Shown: one piece after another, positions 43,996 to 51,493 of the stretch
Layout: each line of letters opens with the position of its first letter
Numbering within the stretch: the first letter of the stretch is position 1
Position numbers and translations under genes: made by a program
Notes under the pieces: model-generated
What the model saw: the letters and a program-made list of their open reading frames with translations, nothing else
Databases searched by the model: none
What the model was told of the DNA's origin: nothing
NCBI GenBank assembly: GCA_965220315.1
Contig: CBDCPP010000001.1
Coordinates: 930,001 to 994,000 of the forward strand
Reading direction: 5' to 3'
DNA: 64,000 nt
Source of the DNA: JAPOXK01 sp965220315
Lineage (GTDB): Bacteria > Chloroflexota > Dehalococcoidia > Bin125

Positions 43996-44028
43996 CGGAT
44001 CTGCCTCGCCATCGTTTGGGCTTTCTGG

Positions 44029-44297
44029 TTAGTCCAGCATCGGCGGATACGCAGCGAGCACGCCCTTGCGGATCATGTCAGCGTCTGCCAGCGGAAAATC
44101 CGCATGACCTGATCCAACTCCTCGCACGGGGAACGTTCAAGATCTTGCTCCCGTCCTGAGTTTCCACTGCGCTCTCGTACCGCTCCATCTTGCCACTTGC
44201 TTGCTCCTTTTTCGATAAGGCCGCGTGTCAGCTCAAAGCCGACTGCACAGTTTTCGGTGGTGAGGAGTCTGCTTGTGGGTCTCAGCAAGAATCGCAT
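44029..44297 (-). pseudogene. Decayed small gene (apparent frameshift)
   Basis: On the minus strand, one open frame runs from 44297 (FELTRGLIEKGASKWQDGAVRE, about 70 codons). Near 44096, in a short T/C run, the protein-like sequence moves to another frame and ends PLADADMIRKGVLAAYPPMLD at a TAA at 44029-44031. Joining the two gives a plausible single product of about 85 residues. No family recognised. Base composition is lower in GC than the neighbours. The frameshift could be genuine decay or a sequencing error. Confidence 0.3.
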
Positions 44298-44365
44298 TGC
44301 TGTTTTCAGGCGCTGGCACGCATACCTCCATGAGGGACGTTAACTGCCTAATCGAAGCGGTACGC

Positions 44366-45667
44366 TCAACCCCAAGGCTGCTCCCAGTCCAGCATGATCA
44401 CAGTGGTTTCTTCGCCGGGGTCGATCTGAGCTCGGTCTTCTGGACAGATTGCCAACCCGTTAGCCTGCGCCATCGACGTCAGTACACCTGATCCTTGCGA
44501 TCCCGTCAGCCGTGCGTGCCAGCGGCCGTCCTCCCCCTTCCGCACGATCGCCCGCGCATACACGCGGCGCCCGTCTGTATTCACGATCGCCTCGTCCATT
44601 ACTGCCTGCAGCAACGGTCGTGCTTCGGGTGTTCGCCCCAGCATCTTGTGGATCACTGGTCGCCCGAACAGCTCGAAGGCCAGCAGCGACGACACCGGAT
44701 TGCCTGGCAGTCCGATATGCGGCACCCGACGCCCGTCCGGTGCCGTGAATGTTCCAAACGCCAGCGGCTTTCCCGGCTTCATCCGCACCGTCCAAAAATC
44801 GATTGACCCTTCCCGCGCTAGGACCTCCTTCACAACGTCGAAGTCGCCACGCGATACCCCTGCCGATGTCACTACTAGGTCGGCTGATAGCGCCTCCTGA
44901 ATTTTGGCCGTTAGTGCGTCAACGGTGTCTTTCGCGATCCCTAGCCGCAGCGCGACCCCGCCATATTCCTCCACTAACGCGGCCAGCCCAGGGGCATTGC
45001 TGTCGTAGATCTTGCCGGGTGCCGGTGGTTGGCTAGGCTGGAGCAATTCATCTCCCGTCGACAACACCGCGACGCGCGGTCGCCGGATCACGGTTACCTC
45101 GCTGGTCCCCATTGATGCCAGCACGGCTACCTGTGCCCCCCGCAGCAGCGTGCCCGTCTGCAAGATTGTTTCTCCGGCACGCACGTCTTCGCCTCGTCGC
45201 CGGATGTTGGCACCGGGTTGCGCTACTCTCGTCACCCCGACTGATTTGGTCGCCTCGTGCGTCTGACCAGGTGCCCGCAGCCCTTCCTCGTCACTTTCTT
45301 CGAACGGCACAATGCTGTCTGATCCCTCAGGGATCGGCGCGCCCGTCATGATCCGCACGGCCTCCCCTCCGCCCACTACTCCTTCGAAGACGTAACCTGC
45401 TGCAAGCTCCCCCACCACTGATAGCCGCACGACCTCCGTCTCGCTCGCCCCGGCGGTGTCAGCTGCGCGCACCGCGTATCCATCCATCGCCGTGTTGTCG
45501 AGCGGCGGAATGTCGAACGGCGCCTTCACGTCCTCCGCCAGTATTTGGCCGTGCGCTTCTTCGAAGGCTTGCCGCTCGGCGGGAAGCACTTCGCACAGAT
45601 CGAGGATCCGTGCTAACGCTTCTTCAACCGGCAGCATCTCCGCAGGCGGCACAAATCGTTGCGCCAT
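44366..45667 (-). CDS. moeA: Molybdopterin molybdenumtransferase
   Basis: Inserts molybdate into adenylated molybdopterin. 433 residues. N-terminal MoeA linker with PPLDNTAMDGYAVRA and IMTGAPIPEGSDSIVPFEE; MoCF-binding domain with RPRVAVLSTGDELLQP, IYDSNAPGLAALV, VVTSAGVSRGDFDVV (GGxSxGxxD-like) and RMKPGKPLAFGTF, then IGLPGNPVSSLLAFELF. C-terminal beta-barrel. No other molybdenum-cofactor genes are in the window. Minus strand, downstream of the AsnC-type gene by 29 bases, possibly co-transcribed. Confidence 0.95.
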   Translation of the reverse strand: MAQRFVPPAEMLPVEEALARILDLCEVLPAERQAFEEAHGQILAEDVKAPFDIPPLDNTAMDGYAVRAADTAGASETEVVRLSVVGELAAGYVFEGVVGGGEAVRIMTGAPIPEGSDSIVPFEESDEEGLRAPGQTHEATKSVGVTRVAQPGANIRRRGEDVRAGETILQTGTLLRGAQVAVLASMGTSEVTVIRRPRVAVLSTGDELLQPSQPPAPGKIYDSNAPGLAALVEEYGGVALRLGIAKDTVDALTAKIQEALSADLVVTSAGVSRGDFDVVKEVLAREGSIDFWTVRMKPGKPLAFGTFTAPDGRRVPHIGLPGNPVSSLLAFELFGRPVIHKMLGRTPEARPLLQAVMDEAIVNTDGRRVYARAIVRKGEDGRWHARLTGSQGSGVLTSMAQANGLAICPEDRAQIDPGEETTVIMLDWEQPWG

Positions 45668-45696
45668 GCGACCTCCTCAGTCGTGCGCCGCAGGCG

Positions 45697-45948
45697 TCAG
45701 CTCAACTGCACCGTCAGACAGGTTGTCGTGCGCTTAACCCCGCTAACCGTCTGGATTCTCTCAGTAATGCACCGGCCCAGTTTGTTGAGATCGTCGGCCT
45801 CTAGGAGACAGATCACGTCGTAGGGGCCGGTGACCGTGTCGACGCCTACGATCTTCGCCTCGGGGTGTGTGAGTTGGCTCAGTGCGTCACTCACACTCTT
45901 CGCTTCACCCACCTCGGCCTCGATCAGTACGTAGCTCTTCACTGCCAT
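45697..45948 (-). CDS. Stand-alone Lrp/AsnC ligand-binding (RAM) domain protein
   Basis: 83 residues. Ferredoxin-like fold of the AsnC C-terminal ligand-binding domain, SYVLIEAEVGEAKSVSDAL, VDTVTGPYDVICLLEADDL and TERIQTVSGVKRTTTCL, without the N-terminal helix-turn-helix. Such single-domain proteins bind amino acids and oligomerise. ATG at 45948 is chosen because GGGAG lies five bases before it; a longer start five codons upstream would overlap that site. Upstream of moeA on the same strand. Specific ligand unknown. Confidence 0.82.
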   Translation of the reverse strand: MAVKSYVLIEAEVGEAKSVSDALSQLTHPEAKIVGVDTVTGPYDVICLLEADDLNKLGRCITERIQTVSGVKRTTTCLTVQLS

Positions 45949-46045
45949 GACCGCTCCCTTCATATTGCTGTGCTCGTGTTCCGTGTCCGGAATCCTAGCA
46001 AGCTCCCGTGTTCTTGATACCGGAAGCTAATCCGTTCGGACTCGA

Positions 46046-46075
46046 TTGACCCTCGTAGGAGAGCGTTTGTACGGT
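46046..46075 (+). promoter_or_regulatory. Possible promoter of pheST
   Basis: TTGACC (46046-46051) and TACGGT (46070-46075) are 18 bases apart. TTGACC with an 18-base spacer also occurs before infC and tRNA-Val; the -10 here matches only T, A and the final T. Transcription would begin just before the ATG at 46085, so the message would be nearly leaderless. Confidence 0.3.
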
Positions 46076-46084
46076 GATTACACA

Positions 46085-47083
46085 ATGACGGACATTGATC
46101 TTGCCGCCGTTGAGCGTCGCGCTCTTGATGAGCTCGCTGCTGCCTGCGACAGCGCCGCCGCCGCCGCTTGGCGTACGCGCTACCTCGGCAAGAAGGGAGA
46201 GGTTACCCAGCTGCTCCGCGGCCTGGGCGCGCTTCCGGCTGATCGGCGCAAGCAAGCGGGTCAGGCGGCCAACCGGCTGCGGGCCCTGCTGCAGGAAGCG
46301 TTCGACCAACGGCGTGCGTCGCTTGAGGCATCCGTCTCAGCCCCTTCAGCGGCGATCGACGTCACGCTCCCTGCGCGTCCGCATCGGCAGGGTCACCTTC
46401 ATCCGATCACGCTTACCCTCCGAGAGATCGAGCGTGTCTTCCGTGACATGGGCTTCGCCGTCGTCGAGGGGCCGCAGGTCGAGTGGGACGAGTACAACTT
46501 TGAGCGACTACGTATTCCCGCTGATCATCCTGCGCGCGATATGTGGGACACGTTGTGGATCGACTACGAGCGTGACGGTCACTATCCAATGCTGCTTCGC
46601 ACCCATACCTCGCCTATGCAGATCCGTTACATTGAGCGCCGCCGCCCTCCAATCCGCGTCATCGTCCCCGGCACGTGCTATCGCTACGAAGCCACGGACG
46701 CTACCCATGAGTGGATGCTTACCCAAGTGGAAGGGCTCGTAATTGACGAGGGGATTAGTTTTGCCCACCTCAAGGGCACCCTGGAGGCTTTCGTTCACCG
46801 TCTCTTCGGTCCTCACGTCGAGGCACGCTTCCGTTGCGATTACTTCCCCTTCGTGGAGCCTGGCGCTGAGGTTGCTATCCGCTGGCGCGACCGGCGCTGG
46901 ATTGAACTACTGGGTGCCGGCATGGTTCACCCCGAGATCCTCGCCGCTGCCGGCTACGATCCCGCGCGCTATACCGGCTTTGCTTTCGGCATCGGTGTAG
47001 AGCGCACCGCCATGCTGCGCTACGGGATCGACGATATCCGCTACTTCTATGACAATGCACTCGGCTTCCTTGAGCAGTTTTAG
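46085..47083 (+). CDS. pheS: Phenylalanyl-tRNA synthetase alpha subunit
   Basis: Catalytic subunit of the alpha2-beta2 enzyme. About 332 residues. Coiled-coil N-terminus (about 1-85), then the class II core: HRQGHLHPITLTLREIERVF, GFAVVEGPQVEWDEYNFERL, LLRTHTSPMQIRY, GTCYRYEATDATHEWMLTQVEGL and FAFGIGVERTAMLRYGI. ATG at 46085 has no nearby Shine-Dalgarno; TTG at 46067 has AGGAG five bases before it and would add six residues. The ATG fits a near-leaderless message from the candidate promoter upstream. pheT follows six bases later. Confidence 0.95.
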   Translation: MTDIDLAAVERRALDELAAACDSAAAAAWRTRYLGKKGEVTQLLRGLGALPADRRKQAGQAANRLRALLQEAFDQRRASLEASVSAPSAAIDVTLPARPHRQGHLHPITLTLREIERVFRDMGFAVVEGPQVEWDEYNFERLRIPADHPARDMWDTLWIDYERDGHYPMLLRTHTSPMQIRYIERRRPPIRVIVPGTCYRYEATDATHEWMLTQVEGLVIDEGISFAHLKGTLEAFVHRLFGPHVEARFRCDYFPFVEPGAEVAIRWRDRRWIELLGAGMVHPEILAAAGYDPARYTGFAFGIGVERTAMLRYGIDDIRYFYDNALGFLEQF

Positions 47084-47089
47084 AGTCGT

Positions 47090-49507
47090 ATGAAGCTTTC
47101 TCTGCGCTGGCTCGCTGAGTATGTCGATTTCAGGCTCTCCCCCGAGGAACTGGCACACCGTCTGACGATGGCGGGGGTGGAGGTCGAGGCGATCGAGGAG
47201 ATCGGTAGCGACTGGGAACACGTCGTCGTTGGACGGGTGCAGGCACTTACCCCTCACCCGAACGCCGACCGTCTTCGCCTGGCTACCGTTGATATTGGTA
47301 GCGGCGAGCCTTCCACCGTCGTCTGCGGCGCGCCCAACATCGCTGTCGGCCAGACGGTCGCCTTCGCGCGCGAGGGTGCACGTCTGGTCGATGCGCACTC
47401 TGGCAGTCGTCGCGTCCTTAAGCGATCCAAAATCCGCGGCGTCGAATCCGCCGGCATGGTTTGCTCCGACCGCGAACTCGGCATCTCCGACGAGCACGAA
47501 GGGATCAAAGTTCTTCCCGAGGCTGTGGCGGTCGGTACGCCCCTTGCCGCCACGATCGGCGACACGATCTTTGACTTCAGTCTCACTCCTAACCGGCCCG
47601 ATCTCTTTTCCGCCCTAGGGATCGCACGTGAGGTCGCCGCGCTGACCGCTGGCAGCGTACGTGAGCCTGAACGCGGCTACACCGCAGGTGAGCTGCTCGC
47701 AGAGGAAGGCATGTCGGTGGAAATCGAAGCACCGGATCTCTGCACGCGCTATGTGGCTACGCTTGTTCGCGGCCTGACCGTCGCGCCGTCGCCACCCTGG
47801 CTCCATGCTCGGCTCGAAGCGTCCGGGAGCCGGCCCATCAATAATGTTGTCGATATCACCAATTACGTGATGCTTGAGTTTGGCCAGCCCCTCCACGCTT
47901 TCGACTTCGACAAGCTGGGAGGCGGCCGCATCGTCGTGCGGCGTGCCCGCGAGGACGAACGCATTACCTTGATCGACGGATCCGAGCATGCGCTCCGCAC
48001 CGATAATCTCGTAATCGCTGATGCGGAAGATGCGGTGGCGGTTGCTGGCGTCATGGGTGATGCGGTTTCACAGGTTTCGGACGACACCTCCACAGTCCTG
48101 TTGGAATCTGCCACTTTCAACGGCCCAAGCATCCGGCGTACGGCTGCTGCTCTCAAGCTGCGTACGGAGGCCTCCACCCGGTTCGAGAAAGGGCTCACGT
48201 CCGAGCTGGCACGCGAAGCCTCGCGGCGTGCGACTAAGCTTCTCGTCGAGATCTGTGGCGGCACCGCTGCCGGTGTCATCGATGCCTATCCACAGCCACA
48301 AAACCCCGTTTCGATCACACTCACGCACGAGCGCCTCACTCGCGTGCTCGGCAGCGAGCTGCCGCCCGAGCAGATCGTGACGCCGTTAGAGGCGCTTGGT
48401 TTCACCGTCGATTCTTTGCCGGACAGCTATGCGGTGACTGCACCTTACTGGCGCTCCGATGTGAAGATCGCCGATGACGTGGTGGAAGAGATCGCGCGTA
48501 TCGTTGGCTACGATCACCTGCCCAGCGCGCCTCTTCAGGGTTCGATCCCAGATCCGGACCCACAGCCGCTGCGCGACACTGGGACGCGCGTGCGCGACGC
48601 GTTCGCCGCCGCCGGGCTGGTCGAAACGATCAACTATTCGTTGGTTAGCGTCGACGCCATCGCCAGCGTGCAGCCACTCGGTACTATCACCGACCTAGCT
48701 CCTCTCACCTTGCGCAATCCAATGAGCGAGGATCGTGAAGTCCTTCGGACGACTCTGCGTCCCGGCCTCCTCGAGAGTTTCGCTGCCAATCGCCGCCGCC
48801 AGCGTCGCGCTATCGCCCTCTTCGAGGTCGGTCGTGTGTTCCATCCTCGTCCCGACGACCTCCCGTATGAGCGTACGTTTGCGCTCGCGCTTCTCGGCGG
48901 GTTAGGGCCTCAGGCCGCTGTCCACGAGAAAAGTGGATCCGCAGCTGCTATCGACTTCTTCGACGCTAAAGCGGTCGGCCAGTCCGTCGCCGCGACGCTG
49001 CGTCTGGTCTTCACCTACGAGGCGGTGGATGATCCCGCCTTGTACACGGGCCGCTCGGCGCGCGTGCTTGTCGGCAACTCGGCGATCGGTTGTATAGGTC
49101 AAGTCGAGCCTGCGGTCGCGGCGCGCTTCGAGATCGAAGAGCCGATCTATCTGATCGAGTTGGATATCGACGTGCTTACACAAGTGATTGCCGAGCGAGG
49201 GCCGCTGGAATTCAGTCCGCCCAGCCGCTTCCCCGCAGTGGTAGAGGACCTCGCTGTTCTGGTGGACGAAGCCGTGCCCGCAGCCGACGTAGAGCGCCTT
49301 ATCGCCCGCTCTCGGCTCGTCGAACGCGTAGAGCTATTCGATCTCTACCGTGGTGCCCCGGTTCCCGCTGGCAAGAAATCGCTGGCTTTCTCGATCGACT
49401 ACCGTGCACCGGACCGTACGCTTACGGATAGCGATGTCGCCAAGGCGCGCAAGGGCGTCATCAAACGGCTGGAGCGGGAACTCGGCGCCGTCATCCGCGA
49501 TGCTTAA
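47090..49507 (+). CDS. pheT: Phenylalanyl-tRNA synthetase beta subunit
   Basis: Structural and editing subunit of PheRS. 805 residues: MKLSLRWLAEYVD start, tRNA-binding EMAP-like domain (VVGRVQALTPHPNADRL, about 40-150), B3/B4 editing domain, B5 domain, the inactive synthetase-like core and the C-terminal anticodon-binding FDX-ACB domain (PSRFPAVVEDLAVLVDEAV to the end). ATG six bases after pheS. The stop codon interlocks with that of the convergent rplT (TTAA), leaving no space for a terminator. Confidence 0.95.
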   Translation: MKLSLRWLAEYVDFRLSPEELAHRLTMAGVEVEAIEEIGSDWEHVVVGRVQALTPHPNADRLRLATVDIGSGEPSTVVCGAPNIAVGQTVAFAREGARLVDAHSGSRRVLKRSKIRGVESAGMVCSDRELGISDEHEGIKVLPEAVAVGTPLAATIGDTIFDFSLTPNRPDLFSALGIAREVAALTAGSVREPERGYTAGELLAEEGMSVEIEAPDLCTRYVATLVRGLTVAPSPPWLHARLEASGSRPINNVVDITNYVMLEFGQPLHAFDFDKLGGGRIVVRRAREDERITLIDGSEHALRTDNLVIADAEDAVAVAGVMGDAVSQVSDDTSTVLLESATFNGPSIRRTAAALKLRTEASTRFEKGLTSELAREASRRATKLLVEICGGTAAGVIDAYPQPQNPVSITLTHERLTRVLGSELPPEQIVTPLEALGFTVDSLPDSYAVTAPYWRSDVKIADDVVEEIARIVGYDHLPSAPLQGSIPDPDPQPLRDTGTRVRDAFAAAGLVETINYSLVSVDAIASVQPLGTITDLAPLTLRNPMSEDREVLRTTLRPGLLESFAANRRRQRRAIALFEVGRVFHPRPDDLPYERTFALALLGGLGPQAAVHEKSGSAAAIDFFDAKAVGQSVAATLRLVFTYEAVDDPALYTGRSARVLVGNSAIGCIGQVEPAVAARFEIEEPIYLIELDIDVLTQVIAERGPLEFSPPSRFPAVVEDLAVLVDEAVPAADVERLIARSRLVERVELFDLYRGAPVPAGKKSLAFSIDYRAPDRTLTDSDVAKARKGVIKRLERELGAVIRDA

Positions 49508-49869
49508 CTTGCCGCGGCGAGCCCTGCCTTCGCTTGCGCGACGATTGCGGAGAATGCTTTTGGCTCTCGCACGGCTAGGTCCGCTAGCATCTTGCGGTCC
49601 ACCTCAATGCTGGATAGGCGCAGACCGTGCATGAGACTGCTGTAGCTTAACCCCTCTTGGCGCGCCGCAGCGTTAATACGCTGGATCCACAATCGGCGGA
49701 AATCGCCCTTGCGAGCGCGTCGGTCGCGCTTGGCGTACGCCAGCGCGTGCAGCCGCGATTCGTTTGCCCGGCGGAAGATCCGGTGGCGCTGTCCGCGGTG
49801 GCCCTTGGTGGCTGCCAACACGCGCTTATGCCGTCGGCGGTTCTGTGGCCCGCCCTTAACGCGCGGCAT
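49504..49869 (-). CDS. rplT: 50S ribosomal protein L20
   Basis: 121 residues, standard length. Binds 23S rRNA early in 50S assembly. Basic N-tail RVKGGPQNRRRHKRVLAATKG, then the helical core with RDRRARKGDFRRLWIQRINAAAR and GLSYSSLMHGL, then the LADLAVREPKAF end. Last gene of infC-rpmI-rplT; in other bacteria L20 represses this operon by binding its leader, which is possible here but not shown. Confidence 0.97.
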   Translation of the reverse strand: MPRVKGGPQNRRRHKRVLAATKGHRGQRHRIFRRANESRLHALAYAKRDRRARKGDFRRLWIQRINAAARQEGLSYSSLMHGLRLSSIEVDRKMLADLAVREPKAFSAIVAQAKAGLAAAS

Positions 49870-49871
49870 CG

Positions 49872-50084
49872 CTAGCGCTCCCCTACCCCAGTGGGGAGCA
49901 GCGCCTTGATTGTCTTACGGAGGCGCGGGACCGCCACTTCATGCATCTCTCGGATCGCATAGCGCTGGCGCTTGCTCTTTTTCGAGCGGTTATGGCCGCG
50001 GTTTCCCTTCATTCGCATTACTTTGCCTCGGCCGGTCAGTCCGAACCGCTTTTTGGTTCCTCGGTGAGTCTTCTGTTTCGGCAT
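49872..50084 (-). CDS. rpmI: 50S ribosomal protein L35
   Basis: 70 residues. PKQKTHRGTKKRFGLTGRGKV is the family N-terminus, followed by a basic stretch with HNRSKKSKRQR. The ATG shares a base with the infC TAA (TAATG), and rplT starts two bases after its stop, so the three are tightly coupled. Confidence 0.96.
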   Translation of the reverse strand: MPKQKTHRGTKKRFGLTGRGKVMRMKGNRGHNRSKKSKRQRYAIREMHEVAVPRLRKTIKALLPTGVGER

Positions 50085-50803
50085 TACGAACCCTGTGGCG
50101 GGCCGTTTCCCACGGCGTCTGTGGATACCTCAGTGACTTTGTCGATGCTCGCCGCACCGTTGTCGTTGTTGGACAGAGTGGTGCCGTCGGTGGCGGCCTC
50201 TGATACGGGCGGTGCGACACTCGGTTCCAAGTTGTCTCTCTCCACAGCGCGCGCGCGCTCGCGCTCTAGTGCCGCTGACTTCACCTTGTCCTCGGCCACG
50301 ATCACGCTCATGAAGCGGCCTTCCATGCCGATTGGCTTCTCGACCGACAGGGGAATGCCGCGCGCTTCCAAGGTTTGCATCACTCGTCCGATGAGTTCCC
50401 GTCCGATCTCTGGATGCGTGATCTCGCGCCCCCGAAACATGACGGTGATCTTGAGCTTGTCGCCCTCTTCTAGCAACTTCTGCGCGGTACGGGTCTTGAA
50501 GTCGATGTCGTGTTGGCCGATCTTCGGCTTCATCGTCACTTCCCGCAGCATCGCGTTCTTCTGTCGCTTGCGTCCTTCGTTGCGCCTCTTTGCTTGCTCG
50601 TATTTGAACTTGCCGTAGTCCAAGAACCGCACAACGGGTGGCGCCGCTCCCGGTGCTACCTCCACCAGATCGAGGCCAAGCTCTTGGGCTTGTGCGAGGG
50701 CCTCGAATGTAGGCAGGATGCCCATCTGCTCGCCGTCCTCGCCGATGACGCGGACATCGGGAACTTGAATCTCCCGATTGACCCGGGGTTCGCGAGTGGC
50801 CAG
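50084..50803 (-). CDS. infC: Translation initiation factor IF-3 (apparent CTG start)
   Basis: Binds the 30S subunit and checks initiator tRNA and start codon. With CTG at 50803 the product is 239 residues and opens LATREPRVNREIQVPDVRVIGEDGEQMG, matching the family N-terminus. The first ATG in the frame (50725) would remove these conserved 26 residues. No ATG, GTG or TTG exists in the upstream part of the frame back to the TGA; GGGAGG lies six bases before the CTG. Later blocks: LDLVEVAP, VVRFLDYGKFKYEQAK, MKPKIGQHDIDFK and MFRGREITHPEIG. The last 40 residues are an acidic, Asn-rich tail (DGTTLSNNDNGAAS) rare in IF-3. The start codon is inference. Confidence 0.93.
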   Translation of the reverse strand: MATREPRVNREIQVPDVRVIGEDGEQMGILPTFEALAQAQELGLDLVEVAPGAAPPVVRFLDYGKFKYEQAKRRNEGRKRQKNAMLREVTMKPKIGQHDIDFKTRTAQKLLEEGDKLKITVMFRGREITHPEIGRELIGRVMQTLEARGIPLSVEKPIGMEGRFMSVIVAEDKVKSAALERERARAVERDNLEPSVAPPVSEAATDGTTLSNNDNGAASIDKVTEVSTDAVGNGPPQGS

Positions 50804-50809
50804 CAGCGT

Positions 50810-50815
50810 CCTCCC
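50810..50815 (-). promoter_or_regulatory. Shine-Dalgarno site for the CTG start of infC
   Basis: GGGAGG on the minus strand, six bases upstream of the CTG at 50803 (three bases from another CTG at 50806). It is the best ribosome-binding match in the region and decides the start, since no standard start codon lies within range. Confidence 0.6.
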
Positions 50816-50862
50816 GTATGTACGACTCAGTCAGCGATCGGATCGGTGTAGATACTCAGGCC

Positions 50863-50892
50863 ATGCTACCAACGCCCGATTTTCGCGGTCAA
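50863..50892 (-). promoter_or_regulatory. Promoter of infC-rpmI-rplT (candidate)
   Basis: TTGACC (-35, 50887-50892) and TAGCAT (-10, 50863-50868) are 18 bases apart on the minus strand. The two hexamers and the spacer length are the same as in front of tRNA-Val. Transcription would start near 50856, giving a leader of about 50 bases. Confidence 0.5.
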
Positions 50893-50968
50893 CCAACTGG
50901 GCACGGTGGGAACAAGTATTGCATTCTCTCGGTTGGCCCGTAGCTGCGCTCAGCGTGCGCTGCCCGGC

Positions 50969-51493
50969 CTAATCCGCCCCTGCGCTACTTAACTCGATCG
51001 TCAAGAGCGGTGCGCCTTGGTCAACGTTCTCGTCCACCGAGACGTGGACCGTCTTCACGATGCCAGCTGTCGGCGAGCGGATCTCGTTATTCATCTTCAT
51101 CGCTTGAACCACTAGCAGGCTGTCGCGCTTGGCGACTGCGTCCCCCGCCTGCACCAGCACCTCAACGACTACCCCTGTCATCGGCGACTGTACCGTCAGC
51201 TCCCCTTCTTGCGCATCTGCATCGCCGATTCCCCCCGCCCCGGCTCGGCGCTTCGTCACCAAGAAACTGTCCGCGCCGACAATTGTCCGTATCCCTTGCC
51301 CTTCCCGCTGCAACAGCACCTCCGTCGCGTGATGGTCGAGTATCAGCTCGTACAGCGGCCCCTCCCCGATCCGCTTCAGATCCACGCTGTGCTCGATGCC
51401 GTCCAGGGCGAGTACCAAGCTGCTTTCATCGACCTCGCGGACTTCTACTTCGCGCGCCTCTTGCCCAATGGCCAGCGCTAGTTTCTTCGCCAT
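50969..51493 (-). CDS. Biotin carboxyl carrier protein of an acyl-CoA carboxylase
   Basis: 174 residues. The C-terminal biotinyl domain has the biotin-acceptor Lys133 in QAMKMNNEI, with SPMTGVVVEVLVQAGDAV before it and GIVKTVHVSVDENVDQGAPLL after it. The N-terminal 90 residues form a beta-rich domain like that between the carboxylase and biotin domains of acyl-CoA carboxylase alpha chains. The gene overlaps the biotin carboxylase end by 16 bases in another frame. Together the two lengths equal a fused alpha chain (about 690 residues). Partner carboxyltransferase genes are not in the window, so the acyl-CoA substrate is unknown. Confidence 0.88.
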   Translation of the reverse strand: MAKKLALAIGQEAREVEVREVDESSLVLALDGIEHSVDLKRIGEGPLYELILDHHATEVLLQREGQGIRTIVGADSFLVTKRRAGAGGIGDADAQEGELTVQSPMTGVVVEVLVQAGDAVAKRDSLLVVQAMKMNNEIRSPTAGIVKTVHVSVDENVDQGAPLLTIELSSAGAD

